NCBI RefSeq assembly: GCF_011299615.1
Contig: NZ_CP049861.1
Location: 1,612,001 to 1,676,000 of the forward strand
Source: Erysipelothrix sp. HDW6C
GTDB lineage: Bacteria; Bacillota_I; Bacilli_A; Erysipelotrichales; Erysipelotrichaceae
Reading direction: 5' to 3'
Length of the DNA: 64,000 bases
Below are positions 44,892 to 54,596 of this stretch, one piece after another. The notes below the pieces were generated by a model. It had not been told where the DNA came from and ran no database searches. It saw only the letters and a program-made list of their open reading frames with translations. A program made the translations under genes and the position numbers. Each line of letters starts with the position of its first letter. Within the stretch, counting starts at the first letter, position 1.

Positions 44892-47024
44892 TTATTCCAG
44901 CGTCAACGGATTTACGTCAACGACAACTCCTGTTCTATTTAAGGTTCGGAAAACATCCAAACTTTGGTGACAAAGTGCAATCATCGCCTCTAAGTCACGA
45001 CCTTTTATTATTATACGGCATCTGTGCTTTCTTTGCATTTTCCGCAGCATTATGGGGCCAATTATTTGCAACCCACTGTCCTTGATTAAATCAAGATACA
45101 TCTGTCCAGCTTGAAACGACTTTGTCTCATCCTCATCACTCAAAATAATTGAAATAAGATAATTATAAGGAGGATACGATGCTGTTTTGCGATAAACCAT
45201 TTCCTGACTGAAAAAGTGTTTGTACTTTTGGTGGATGGCACATTGAATGGCATAATGGTCGGGATTGGCGGTTTGAATCATAACCTCGCCCTCAAAACGT
45301 CCCCGTCCAGAACGACCTGCTGCCTGCAAAAGCATGGAAAATGTTGTCTCCACAGCGTGGTAATCGGTATATGCCAAAGATGTATCTGCATTTACAATCC
45401 CAACCAATGTGACATTTTCAATATCCAACCCTTTCGCAATCATCTGTGTTCCAATTAAGATATCAAATTTATGATCAATAAAATCACCAATTATCTGTTG
45501 ATGGGCGTTTTTCTTACGTGTCGTGTCTGCATCCATGCGACCCACGCGTGCATTGGGAAACAATGCAATGATTTGTTCTTCAAGGCGTTGGGTACCAACA
45601 CCACTTCCGACCAGTTTAACACGTTTTCCATTGATGGTCGGTGCTCCAAAAATTTGATACCCACACATGTGACAACGGATTGAATTATCATCTTTGTGAT
45701 AGTTCAATGCAACATCGCAGTTTGGACATTGCAAGACTTCATCATCTTCGGTTTTAAGCATTGTCATGTAACCCCGACGATTGAGTAAGAGTACAACTTG
45801 TTGATTGACATCCAAGCGCGCCTGGATTCCAGCCAAAAGCGGTTCAGTTAGGTACGCAGATTGACGACTCTTGAGCGCTTTTTGCGTATCGATTACGGTT
45901 ACCTTTGGAAAATTATGATTGATGCGTGATTCCAGTTCCAACAGCGTATACACACCTCGCAATGCCCGCGCATATGTTTCCAATGCTGGCGACGCACTGC
46001 CAAGAATAACAGGACACTGATGTGTCTCACTGCGATGAATCGCAATGTCACGCGTATGATAATACGGAACATTTTCTTGTTTATAGCTGGAGTCATGTTC
46101 CTCATCAACAACAATCAGTCCAAGATTATCAAAGGGCATGAATACAGATGAGCGCGTCCCAACGACAATATGAACTTGATGATTTTTAACGCGTAAATAT
46201 TGTTCATATTTCTCTTGATCATTCAATGCAGAATGATAGATGGCTACATCCTCACCGAAACGCTTGGATACACGATCAATCATTTGCGGTGTCAATGAAA
46301 TTTCTGGAACCAGAATAAGTACTTGTTGGTCTTGTTGGCGCACTTTGGCGGCAATTTGTAGATAGACTTCCGTTTTGCCACTCCCTGTTACCCCATGTAA
46401 TAAATAGGTTTCAGCGCGATTCAGTGCAACGCCATCCACAACGTGTTGCTGATCGGCTGTCAGCGGCAATGGGTGGTATGACTTTTCGACAACACCCTCT
46501 TCATAGCGCACTTCACGATCATCCAATTCAAAATACCCTTTGGACACGAGCGTTCGAAATCCTGAATAGATACTTTGTGCCTCTTTAACACCCATTTCTT
46601 GGTCTATGACAAACAAATCTACAAATGCTTGTTGGCGTGTTGTAAGCGCAACGGTATCAACATCCGTGCGACGCACAATCCGTTCCATCTTTGCCGCTTT
46701 CGCACTGGATTGCGGCTTCAACTTATTGGGTAAAATCGTTTGCAAACAACGAATAATTGGCGATACTGTGCGGTATCGCATCCATTCAGCTAAGGCAAAC
46801 AACTCTTCATTAAGAATTGGCGCTTCATCAATCACCCCTTGAATCGGCAACACTTTAAACCCTTTGTCCTCACGTGGATAGACTCGATGGACAAAGCCGA
46901 TGATATCGCGATTGCGGATGGTAATGCGAACACGCGTTCCAGGTTGCACGAAAAAATCATGCGCATCATAAGTGAGTGCCTGATTGCCTAGAAAACTATC
47001 TTCGATATAAACATCCAAGTACAT
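44892..47024 (-). CDS. priA: Primosomal replication-restart helicase PriA with one zinc site lost
   Basis: 710 residues. N-terminal DNA-binding domain; helicase core with Walker A GVTGSGKTE (about 211-219) and DEEH (about 307-310); C-terminal helicase lobe with QAAGRSGR. Normally eight cysteines bind two zincs. Here CPNC (433, 436) and CHMC (451, 454) remain, but the first pair (TEDD) and the last pair (TING) are replaced. ATG 47024 has AGGAGGAAGTCTC; the extension to 47054 is rejected. Confidence 0.95.
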   Translation of the reverse strand: MYLDVYIEDSFLGNQALTYDAHDFFVQPGTRVRITIRNRDIIGFVHRVYPREDKGFKVLPIQGVIDEAPILNEELFALAEWMRYRTVSPIIRCLQTILPNKLKPQSSAKAAKMERIVRRTDVDTVALTTRQQAFVDLFVIDQEMGVKEAQSIYSGFRTLVSKGYFELDDREVRYEEGVVEKSYHPLPLTADQQHVVDGVALNRAETYLLHGVTGSGKTEVYLQIAAKVRQQDQQVLILVPEISLTPQMIDRVSKRFGEDVAIYHSALNDQEKYEQYLRVKNHQVHIVVGTRSSVFMPFDNLGLIVVDEEHDSSYKQENVPYYHTRDIAIHRSETHQCPVILGSASPALETYARALRGVYTLLELESRINHNFPKVTVIDTQKALKSRQSAYLTEPLLAGIQARLDVNQQVVLLLNRRGYMTMLKTEDDEVLQCPNCDVALNYHKDDNSIRCHMCGYQIFGAPTINGKRVKLVGSGVGTQRLEEQIIALFPNARVGRMDADTTRKKNAHQQIIGDFIDHKFDILIGTQMIAKGLDIENVTLVGIVNADTSLAYTDYHAVETTFSMLLQAAGRSGRGRFEGEVMIQTANPDHYAIQCAIHQKYKHFFSQEMVYRKTASYPPYNYLISIILSDEDETKSFQAGQMYLDLIKDSGLQIIGPIMLRKMQRKHRCRIIIKGRDLEAMIALCHQSLDVFRTLNRTGVVVDVNPLTLE

Positions 47025-47057
47025 GAGACTTCCTCCTGTAAAGACTGAAAACAACTC

Positions 47058-47630
47058 TTAAAGAGTTGTTTCAATGTTACGCTTAATAATCAATGCTACG
47101 GAATCCGCAGCCAGTTGAGGATTTTCATTACAGATTACAAAACGGTAATGATTCATCAACTCCATCTCTTTTGCAGCTTTTTCCAAACGCTCATTGATAA
47201 TATCCTGTGATTCTGTTTGACGTCCTTCAATACGGCGTTTTAACTCTTCCATACTTGGTGGAACTAAAAAGATACTGAGTGAATCCGGTACTTTTTCAAT
47301 AACTTGCAATGCCCCTTGAACCTCAATTTCCAAAAGAACATTCTTCCCCATGTCGCGCAGACGATCCACTTCTGCTAAGAGTGTGCCATAGTAATTTCCC
47401 ACAAACTCGGCATACTCCAACATTTCATCATTCGCAATTGCTTCTTTAAAGCGTTCTTGACTGACAAAATAATAATCCTTGCCATCAATTTCACCGTTAC
47501 GCGGTCCACGCGTTGTCATTGAAATTGAGAAAGCAAGATTCAATTCTTCACGTTCAAAGAATATTTTACGTACCGTTCCCTTGCCCACACCACTGGGTCC
47601 CGATAAGATAATCAATAATCCTCGCTTCAT
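47058..47630 (-). CDS. gmk: Guanylate kinase
   Basis: 190 residues. LSGPSGVGKGTV Walker A, SMTTRGPRNGEIDGKDYYFVS (GMP site) and LEIEVQGALQV are diagnostic. It phosphorylates GMP to GDP. ATG at 47630 is preferred over 47639. It is 33 nt upstream of priA in the same direction; the usual rpoZ and coaBC genes between gmk and priA are missing here. Confidence 0.96.
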   Translation of the reverse strand: MKRGLLIILSGPSGVGKGTVRKIFFEREELNLAFSISMTTRGPRNGEIDGKDYYFVSQERFKEAIANDEMLEYAEFVGNYYGTLLAEVDRLRDMGKNVLLEIEVQGALQVIEKVPDSLSIFLVPPSMEELKRRIEGRQTESQDIINERLEKAAKEMELMNHYRFVICNENPQLAADSVALIIKRNIETTL

Positions 47631-47838
47631 ACACACCATCCTCTATAAATATTTTATTTATTATATCACACATCGCTTTTATTTTCGTAGTAAATTCCCT
47701 TTTTAATGTGAGTTTATACGCACTGGCAGAGATTCAACACCCATCATCCATGGAACTTGCACCATGACAATGCACACAGTCCACAAAAAACAGTCATAAA
47801 ATTGAAGGTTTCATCCTAAGGGAGCAGTGTATCTGTGG

Positions 47839-47844
47839 TATAAT
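47839..47844 (+). promoter_or_regulatory. Extended -10 promoter of rqcH
   Basis: TGG-TATAAT at 47836-47844, 26 nt before the start codon; no good -35 at the expected spacing, consistent with an extended -10 promoter. Confidence 0.65.
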
Positions 47845-47869
47845 AGTACTCATTCGAAAGGTTGATAGT

Positions 47870-49495
47870 ATGGCAATAGATGGCGTCTTATTAAATCGCA
47901 TTATTACAAAAATGAATGCGGCGGTTCCGGTGAAGATTAACCGCATCACCCAACCCTCCAATCATGAATTTATATTACATTGTTTCGCAGGGAAGAAGAT
48001 GAACTTGTTCATCTCGACACACCCTGTTTTTAGCCGTGTCCAATGGACCCAAGAGAAACCTACCGCAAACATGGAACAAACACATCTACAAACACTGATG
48101 CGTAAGCATTTGGATGGCGGTATCATTACAAAAATTGAGCAATATGGATTTGACCGTGTCATTGAATTTCACGTCGAACACCGTGATGATATGGGGGTTA
48201 TTCGTCCATACCGTCTGATTGTTGAATTGTTAGGGAAATATGCCAATGTGATTATCGTTAACGACGAGAACTTAATCATTGATGCACAAAAGCGTATCTC
48301 ACCTTTTGAAAACAGTCAACGTGCCATCGTAAGTGGTGGCGAGTATGACTATCCGCCGCAGTTCGATAAGAAATCTTTCCTCCAACTCGCTTCATACAAT
48401 CCCGACGAAGCATTACGCAATCAATTCAATGGGATTTCTCCTCTCTTAGAGAAAGAAATTACGCATCGTTTGCAAACTGAGAGCCCTGAGCATATTGTGG
48501 AAGCACTTCAAACTTCAGATGATTTATTCATCTACGACAATGAATTCCACATTATTGAACTCACACACCTTAATAAAACTGCCGTTGTTAAACCCATTAT
48601 GGAAGGTCTGGATGCATTTTACCATGACATCCAAGAACGAGACCGCGTAAAATCACACACTGGTGATCTTCTTAAACTCATCCGACGCGAACTCAAACGG
48701 AGTCGTCAAAAACTTCCCAAGCTTTATGACGACTTGGAAAAAGCACAAGACAGTGATCACCTTCGTGAATACGGCGACCTTCTCTATGCGTTCGCAAGTC
48801 ATACGGGTAATGGCCAAAGCAGCATTACGTTAAAGGACTTCAGTGGCAATGATGTTACGATTGAACTAGACCCACGTTATGGCGGCAAAGACAATGCCCG
48901 CATGTACTTCAAGCGATACCAAAAAGCAAAAACTTCGCTCAAATATCTTGAAGAACAAATTGACCGCACTGAAGAGCGTATTCGTTACTTTGACGCCTTG
49001 CAAACACAAGCAGAGCAAGCATCCGTTGAAGATGCCCAAGAAATCAACGACGAGTTGCTTGACCAAGGCATTGTGCATCAACGAAAGTTAAAGCGCAAAA
49101 GCAATCAGAAGAAAAAGAAAAAACCAAGTTACATTACCATTCAATATGACGATGAAACCACTATTTATATTGGAAAGAATAACATTCAAAATGATTACAT
49201 TTCATTCAAGTTAGCACGTAAAGAGGATACGTGGTTCCATGCAGCCTACGATTTTGGGGCCCACGTTCTTATTAAGACACCCGAACTGGACGAAGCGAAG
49301 ATCCGTCTTTGCGCTCATTTCGCTGCATACTATTCCAAGAGTCGCTTGGGTAGTTCCATTGAGGTACATTATACACAAGCGCGCAATATTAAAAAGATTC
49401 CCGGCGGGAATCTTGGCTTGGTCAGTGTCGCAACCCATAAAAGTATTTTCATCGATCCCGACGAGGACCTTGTGCTCTCTTATGTGAACAAATAG
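47870..49495 (+). CDS. rqcH: Ribosome quality-control protein RqcH (NFACT / FbpA family)
   Basis: 541 residues. NFACT-N domain at the start (MAIDGVLLNRIITKM), helix-hairpin-helix and coiled-coil middle (GDLLKLIRRELKRSRQKLPKLYDDL region), and C-terminal NFACT-R domain with KLARKEDTWFHAAYDFGAHVLI and VHYTQARNIKKIPGGN. It binds stalled 50S subunits and recruits tRNA-Ala for alanine tailing. Older names are fibronectin-binding protein A/YloA. Monocistronic with its own promoter and terminator. Confidence 0.95.
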   Translation: MAIDGVLLNRIITKMNAAVPVKINRITQPSNHEFILHCFAGKKMNLFISTHPVFSRVQWTQEKPTANMEQTHLQTLMRKHLDGGIITKIEQYGFDRVIEFHVEHRDDMGVIRPYRLIVELLGKYANVIIVNDENLIIDAQKRISPFENSQRAIVSGGEYDYPPQFDKKSFLQLASYNPDEALRNQFNGISPLLEKEITHRLQTESPEHIVEALQTSDDLFIYDNEFHIIELTHLNKTAVVKPIMEGLDAFYHDIQERDRVKSHTGDLLKLIRRELKRSRQKLPKLYDDLEKAQDSDHLREYGDLLYAFASHTGNGQSSITLKDFSGNDVTIELDPRYGGKDNARMYFKRYQKAKTSLKYLEEQIDRTEERIRYFDALQTQAEQASVEDAQEINDELLDQGIVHQRKLKRKSNQKKKKKPSYITIQYDDETTIYIGKNNIQNDYISFKLARKEDTWFHAAYDFGAHVLIKTPELDEAKIRLCAHFAAYYSKSRLGSSIEVHYTQARNIKKIPGGNLGLVSVATHKSIFIDPDEDLVLSYVNK

Positions 49496-49509
49496 AAGCT
49501 TCGGCTTCT
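49494..49509 (+). terminator. Terminator of rqcH
   Basis: AGAAGC-TTCG-GCTTCT hairpin with a UUCG tetraloop followed by TTTTT; the 5' arm overlaps the stop codon. Confidence 0.9.
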
Positions 49510-49512
49510 TTT

Positions 49513-50151
49513 TTAATCGATTCGAAGTTTATTATCGCGAATCACTGCTTTATAATGGGGCATGATATTTTCAATCAAAGCATAAAACCGTGCTGAATGA
49601 TTGAATTCAATAAGATGGGCACACTCATGAAGCGCGACATACTTGATAAACTCCAACGGTTCTTGATACAAATATGTGTTAAACGCTAAATCCCCTTTAC
49701 TGCTGCAACGACCATGCAATCGTTTGTATCTACGGATTTTAAACTTTGGCTCATCCAATCGCAATGCTTCAGCATAAAGTGGGACCCATAAATCAAGTAT
49801 TCTCAGTAATTCCTGTTTGTATGTATCATCAATTTTCTTTTGGATTGTTTCAAGCGGCATCGACTGTGGATATCCCAATTCAAAAACACCATTAATACAA
49901 CGGCATATAAAACGCTTACTTTCGATGATTTGGACGGGATATTCATGCCCAAAAATACGCATCGGATACCCTGGTTCATAACCGAAAGGACGGTATCGTT
50001 CAATATGTTTTTGAATCCAATCTTCTTTAGAAGCAATAAACGACGTGACAATTTCTTTGGGCATGCCGATTGGAACACGCGCAAAAACTTCACCATCTCG
50101 CACATGTAAGGCCATTGTTTTTCGATTCGACTCAATAATTGTTATCTTCAT
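49513..50151 (-). CDS. YgjP-like zinc metallohydrolase (DUF45)
   Basis: 212 residues. The metal motif HECAH (175-179) with H185 in a WLM/YgjP-type arrangement (HExxHxxxxxH) is intact, preceded by RYKRLHGRCSSKGDLAFNTYL, a conserved family segment. The biological substrate is unknown; some relatives occur beside restriction systems, but not here. It is divergent from the HAD hydrolase gene with only about 37 bp between starts. Confidence 0.9.
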   Translation of the reverse strand: MKITIIESNRKTMALHVRDGEVFARVPIGMPKEIVTSFIASKEDWIQKHIERYRPFGYEPGYPMRIFGHEYPVQIIESKRFICRCINGVFELGYPQSMPLETIQKKIDDTYKQELLRILDLWVPLYAEALRLDEPKFKIRRYKRLHGRCSSKGDLAFNTYLYQEPLEFIKYVALHECAHLIEFNHSARFYALIENIMPHYKAVIRDNKLRID

Positions 50152-50188
50152 ATCAGTATCATACCATAAACATGCTATAATATTTGCG

Positions 50189-50968
50189 GTGATAAAATTG
50201 AAAAATTCAGAAATATTCTACTTTGATGTTGATGGTACCCTTCTTGACAACAAGACACACACCTTCCCTCAAAGTACATTAGATGCTTTAAACAGTTTGA
50301 AACAACGTGGTTACAAAATCGCTTTATGCACGGGTCGCAGTTTACTGGGAGCCCATGAGGTTGGTGTTGTTGATATGTTGGACTGGGATGGTTATGTCCT
50401 TGCAAATGGTTCTTTGGTTCTCGACCGAGATCTAAATGTGATCAATGAAGTCATAATGGACCCACAATGGGTTCGCGAACTGATTGCACTCAACGATGGA
50501 CCCTTGATGCTAGAAGGCGACGAAATATTTATTTCTTCCCAACCCAATCAAAAAATGATTGATTCCTTCGCACACTTTAATGTCCCTGAGATGTATCCCG
50601 TCAAAACATACAATGATGAGAAAATATTCAACATCCTCTCATACGATTTTGACACCATTCCTGAATCACTACGAGAAACACTTTTTGCAGAGTCAATTAT
50701 CGTGGGAGACCAATTGGGAAACCGCGAAATCATGAGTATCCACTCTGGCAAACACAATGGTGTTAAGGTTTTAAACAACCATCTTGGTGTCCAACGTTTT
50801 GCTGGATTTGGTGATGGCGAAAATGATGTAACATTCCTGCAATCAGCTGATTTCTCAGTTGCAATGGGTAATGGGTGTGATGGGGTTAAAGAAGTCGCAA
50901 CATTCACAACAAAGACAGTGCTTGAAGATGGTATTGCCCACGCTTTAAAACACTTTGGCGTATTATAA
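50189..50968 (+). CDS. Cof-type HAD-superfamily hydrolase
   Basis: About 259 residues. Motif I FDVDGTLLDN, motif II LCTGRS, and GFGDGENDVTFLQSADFSVAMGN near the C-terminus match Cof/IIB sugar-phosphatases. The start is uncertain: GTG 50189 or TTG 50198, with a TATAAT at 50176-50181 so close that the leader is only about 0-10 nt. Upstream in-frame starts lie within the divergent gene and were rejected. Substrate unknown. Confidence 0.9.
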   Translation: MIKLKNSEIFYFDVDGTLLDNKTHTFPQSTLDALNSLKQRGYKIALCTGRSLLGAHEVGVVDMLDWDGYVLANGSLVLDRDLNVINEVIMDPQWVRELIALNDGPLMLEGDEIFISSQPNQKMIDSFAHFNVPEMYPVKTYNDEKIFNILSYDFDTIPESLRETLFAESIIVGDQLGNREIMSIHSGKHNGVKVLNNHLGVQRFAGFGDGENDVTFLQSADFSVAMGNGCDGVKEVATFTTKTVLEDGIAHALKHFGVL

Positions 50969-50979
50969 TAGGAGGCTCT

Positions 50980-51540
50980 ATGGCTAAGAATACTAAAGTT
51001 GACGATATTACAAAATATGGTTTAATCAAAGACAAACGTCGCCGCATTATTTGGGTGATCAAAGGAACAAACGAAGGATATCACATTCCTGAGAAAGACA
51101 TGAAGAGCATCCCAATTCTCGACGGTAAATACATGTGGGCACTTCTGATCTTTGTACTCTCAACCGGATTACTCAAATGGCCCCTACTGGTATCCGTAGG
51201 ACTCGCCGCACTTGTTTACGGTGCATTTGAACTTTATACGCGTTTCGTTTTCCTTAAGAAGAAACAGATTCTTAAAATCTCAGCAGACGATATGGAAAAG
51301 ACACGCAACGAAGATGCACTCAACGCACAACGCGCAGATTACTTTTTAGCATTAATGCTTCCCATGTTGATGATGTTGATTCTTATATCACGTCAAATCG
51401 AACCGAACGGTGGATTCGTCGGTTATGAATTCTACCTGTTCATTGCATTAATGATCGTAGCAGGGGCCATTGTAATCTATAATGGTTATCACTGGTATCG
51501 CTTAGGTAAAGACATTAAGAAATTAGAGAACAAGAAATAA
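50980..51540 (+). CDS. Hypothetical membrane protein, four predicted helices
   Basis: 186 residues. An N-terminal cytosolic segment with DDITKYGLIKDKRRR precedes two close helices (about 52-90), a charged linker with DDMEKTRNEDALNAQRAD, and two more helices (about 120-172). ATG 50980 follows AGGAGGCTCT. It begins 11 nt after the HAD gene and likely shares its transcript. I do not recognise the family. It is the last gene before the accessory region. Confidence 0.75.
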   Translation: MAKNTKVDDITKYGLIKDKRRRIIWVIKGTNEGYHIPEKDMKSIPILDGKYMWALLIFVLSTGLLKWPLLVSVGLAALVYGAFELYTRFVFLKKKQILKISADDMEKTRNEDALNAQRADYFLALMLPMLMMLILISRQIEPNGGFVGYEFYLFIALMIVAGAIVIYNGYHWYRLGKDIKKLENKK

Positions 51541-51543
51541 AAC

Positions 51544-51598
51544 AAAACCCTATGGACCACCTTGCATGTGCTCGCACACTGATGATCTATAGGGTTTT
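51544..51598 (+). terminator. Long branched terminator at the core/accessory boundary
   Basis: AAAACCCTAT pairs with ATAGGGTTTT across 35 nt that contain a nested TGTGC-TC-GCACA hairpin. It ends the last core transcript and marks the start of the AT-rich region. Confidence 0.8.
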
Positions 51599-51599
51599 C

Positions 51600-51942
51600 T
51601 TATGTCTAATTCAAAGAATATCACATCAATATATGTTAGCACTTTCTTGAACTCTGTGATTTTGCGTGGGTAGGAACTTTTATGTTTTCAATACACATGT
51701 TTGTGTAAGATAGATTACTTTAGCCGCTAAATTCTAAAGTGAAGATTTGAATTCATAATGATGCCCTTAAATTAGTATCTCGTACATTCTCGATTAATAA
51801 TTTCCCTTCTTTCCCAATACGGTTTTTCTTGAGACATACTCTTTCTCCATAATTTCACTATGGTATGCGTAAACAAAATATGAGTTTAGAGTGTGAAAGC
51901 CACAGAATTATAACTTACTTTCCTCAAACTACGAACAATCAA
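51600..51942. other. Gene-free AT-rich stretch, possible coding remnant
   Basis: No intact gene. On the minus strand at about 51,770-51,850 a short frame reads LKKNRIGKEGKLLIENVRD and could be a relic of a toxin or immunity gene. The rest shows frequent stops on both strands and no promoter I trust. Confidence 0.4.
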
Positions 51943-52377
51943 CTAAAAGATTTGGTAGTAAAGCTCTGCATCCCCCATCATCGACAGAGGCTTCCTCTCA
52001 TCACTAAATGAAAACGATGACATTGAGTCAAGGTATGACTTCAAATATTCGCAGGCCAAACTATACTCTTTCATATCAATTTCAATTCCTGGTACGAGGT
52101 TTTCAGTAATATCTTTAGGCAATCCATTTTTGATATTGTACGCCTTAATCCGCTTACTTCCTGCTAAAATTTCAATATCAAATTCGTAGTAATGTAACTC
52201 ATAAGTCATGTTCCCACCCTTCTCGATCAAGTAGGGTGTAATTAGAAGATTCATCGCTTTCTTTTGATATTTCATTTCATCGATTATCAAGTACATATTA
52301 TTAGGTGAAATGAATATATTTCCGTTCTCATAACGGTTATTAGAACTTTTTTGTAATTTTTCTAGAAACATTTGCAT
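51943..52377 (-). CDS. Immunity-like protein of unknown family
   Basis: 144 residues, intact, with AGGAGAGTATTGG before the start. It is alpha/beta in pattern with MTYELHYYEFDIEILAGSKRIKAYNI in the middle and an acidic C-terminus. No signal peptide. Adjacent genes are all small, same-strand and lie downstream of an Rhs toxin gene, so I interpret it as an archived immunity gene, but sequence alone does not prove this. Confidence 0.55.
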   Translation of the reverse strand: MQMFLEKLQKSSNNRYENGNIFISPNNMYLIIDEMKYQKKAMNLLITPYLIEKGGNMTYELHYYEFDIEILAGSKRIKAYNIKNGLPKDITENLVPGIEIDMKEYSLACEYLKSYLDSMSSFSFSDERKPLSMMGDAELYYQIF

Positions 52378-52407
52378 AATTCCAATACTCTCCTATTGTG
52401 ACTAACC

Positions 52408-52629
52408 TTATTTATCATCTAACCTCAACCTGTAAAGCTTCTTCTTGGCCTTGTCTAACATTTCCAAGACTTCATCAAGCGGATACGATTTATTGTCATT
52501 CTCATAAAAACACACTTCAAAAAAACCATTCTCTTGGGATACTTCAACTATCGTCTTACTTTGATAAAATATTGTCGCTACTAAATCTTCCCTATCAGGA
52601 AAACTTCCAACACTCATATACCATTCCAT
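52408..52629 (-). CDS. Small immunity-like protein
   Basis: 73 residues from ATG 52629 (CAGAAAGGGAAAATA upstream). MEWYMSVGSFPDREDLVATIF and VSQENGFFEVCFYENDN suggest a compact beta-rich cytosolic protein ending in a helix (DEVLEMLDKAKKKLYRL). Similar short proteins accompany polymorphic toxins in Bacillota; the specific toxin is not identifiable. In frame upstream is a further open stretch interrupted by one TAA, perhaps a decayed neighbour. Confidence 0.55.
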   Translation of the reverse strand: MEWYMSVGSFPDREDLVATIFYQSKTIVEVSQENGFFEVCFYENDNKSYPLDEVLEMLDKAKKKLYRLRLDDK

Positions 52630-52843
52630 TATTTTCCCTTTCTGAATATCTTGCAAAATTGAGCATATATTTAAGTGAAGCAACTGCTCAAATTAGTTAC
52701 CGATACGATTTAATGATTGAGATATAAAGTAATCAATCTCTTTAATAAACATTATAATTTGATTTCAGTACATGATCTTTCAGATTTTATGAAGAACAGA
52801 TATTTAGGAAGTAGAATTCAATTTTAAATTTAACATACTAAAT

Positions 52844-53011
52844 TTAACTTAAACTCACAGTCTCATCCTTTGTGAATTTGTACTTAATATCCTTAATGTA
52901 CTCATTATTCAACTTCAACGAACCCATCATTTCTTTACCAGCGACAACTAAGTAAGTAGCAACTGGATAATCCTTCCCGTTTACTAACAATAGCAATTCA
53001 TAAAACTCTAT
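52844..53011 (-). pseudogene. C-terminal remnant of an immunity-like gene
   Basis: An open frame of 55 codons without a usable start, reading EFYELLLLVNGKDYP then ATYLVVAGKEMMGSLKLNN. It has the low-complexity alpha/beta character of neighbouring immunity genes. Upstream is a TAA. The remaining parts of 52,690-53,211 show no intact gene. Confidence 0.4.
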
Positions 53012-53211
53012 TTACCTTGAGTCAAAAAAATCTTATTGTAATTTGCCTATCTTTGCTACAAATGTTTAATTCTTTCTCAAAGATTGCCCCTCCATTTTAA
53101 TCGTGTGATTCTATTAATATTGATTAGATAAAATTAATTCGCTGACACTGAATTATACCTTTAAAGGATTGTTGTGCTAAAGGATATATTGTCAGTCCAA
53201 TGCGTCATGAA

Positions 53212-53574
53212 TTATAGATAGAAAGATTTGAGTCCAATCCACATTTCATTTGTAAGACGTCCGAAAAACGATTTAGAACAAGCATCTATCTTCGCTACCC
53301 CTTCTTCGAAGAACAAACCCTCAAGGATCGCGATTGCAACTAAGTCATTGATTTTTTCATCACCATCTTGCAACAATTCTTCAATGAAATTAAACACAGT
53401 ACCAATTACTTCTGCATTTTCTTCCGATATGATCCTGACAATATATTGTCTAAAAACGGATTCATAGAATATATATGGTAACCCAAAATAGTATAATTGA
53501 TCTTTTTGGTATTCACTTCTCATTTCGGGGAAACTTTCGATTAACATGCTAATCGAATCTTCATATTTAATCAT
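53212..53574 (-). CDS. Alpha-helical immunity-like protein
   Basis: 120 residues, mostly helical, with LYYFGLPYIFYESVFRQYIV and VFNFIEELLQDGDEKINDLVAIAILEGLFFE. This pattern (an FxFIExL...NLVxVxxLExL core) is shared by small helical proteins near toxin genes, often annotated DUF7674. I infer an immunity role from context. Start ATG 53574 has GGAGAGATAGAAA upstream. Intact. Confidence 0.55.
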   Translation of the reverse strand: MIKYEDSISMLIESFPEMRSEYQKDQLYYFGLPYIFYESVFRQYIVRIISEENAEVIGTVFNFIEELLQDGDEKINDLVAIAILEGLFFEEGVAKIDACSKSFFGRLTNEMWIGLKSFYL

Positions 53575-53816
53575 TTTCTATCTCTCCATATTCAGTTGTT
53601 TTCAACTAACCTTCAAGAACATTGCACTTAAGTTCAAAATGAACTCCATTAACTATTAAATCACTACTTCTTAAGAGGCTTAGTCTATAAGAAATAAGTT
53701 ATATCCTTCCTTACGTTCGAAAGAAAGATAACTACTATTTTATTCAGTCAATGTCTATACTATTGTAGGTTTCTTATAAAGCATTAAGAATGGCAGTTTA
53801 TTTATGCCTACTGAGT

Positions 53817-54407
53817 TTAGACAATAAAACTTTTCTCATTAATAGTAAGTGCTTTTTTTATTCTTTCTAATGTATCTGGGTAATCTGTAGAGTTGCTCAT
53901 CCAATAGTAGTAATTTAGATTCATAAGCTTCCATTCAACAAAAACTGTACCACTGAAATCCATGTTATTATATTTAAGTATTTCTGATAGATTATTAATT
54001 TGCTTGAATAAATTTTTTTCTCTAAATCCTGTGACGGCTAATGGGGGTATCCCCACAAATTCATTTCCAAAATATGCTTCTTTAATTCGTATCGTTCCAA
54101 TAATATTCTTATTGAAATTATGTAATTCCTCCGAGGGTATCCAATACTCAACGTGAGTTCTTGATCCAACTTGATGAACAGTAAATTGCTTAATATACTC
54201 ATCGTCCACCTCAAACACGGTTATATATCCTGCGAACCCAGATATTTCATTATTAATATTCCATTGTTGCGCAATTTCGCAGGCATATTCGTAATTAATC
54301 ACTGGATAGAAAAATGGCTGAGTCTCAATTCTATATGGAAACTCTTTACCTTCCGTATTCAATATTTTTTCCATTTCAAACAATCCTACTGGTCTGTATA
54401 AAATCAT
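53817..54407 (-). CDS. Conserved hypothetical (ADP-ribosylation/crystallin-J1-annotated type)
   Basis: 196 residues. MILYRPVGLFEMEKIL, QPFFYPVINYEYACEIAQQWN, GFAGYITVFEV and YWIPSEELHNFNKNIIG recall small proteins that databases often label ADP-ribosylation/crystallin J1, although they have no proven enzyme activity. It is intact and longer than most neighbours. Upstream in the same direction, about 54,420-54,520, are short toxin-like frames. Immunity function is possible but not shown. Confidence 0.5.
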   Translation of the reverse strand: MILYRPVGLFEMEKILNTEGKEFPYRIETQPFFYPVINYEYACEIAQQWNINNEISGFAGYITVFEVDDEYIKQFTVHQVGSRTHVEYWIPSEELHNFNKNIIGTIRIKEAYFGNEFVGIPPLAVTGFREKNLFKQINNLSEILKYNNMDFSGTVFVEWKLMNLNYYYWMSNSTDYPDTLERIKKALTINEKSFIV

Positions 54408-54596
54408 AGAGATTCTTTCATCCTTCTTTCTATTCTTACATAAGTAACTAATACCGGTGTCTACTATGACATTGTCTTCATGCCACCTTTGAAGATAATC
54501 TTACCATGTGTCTACCCAAAGATAAACGAGTCGGCGTAATTTGATAGCTTTTTCCTCCACCTTAAAGTTGGTTTGGATATTTTTATATTAACAGAG

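Noticed and set aside
50045-50188. N-terminal extension of the HAD hydrolase
   Set aside because: It overlaps the divergent YgjP-like gene almost fully and the TATAAT box lies within it.
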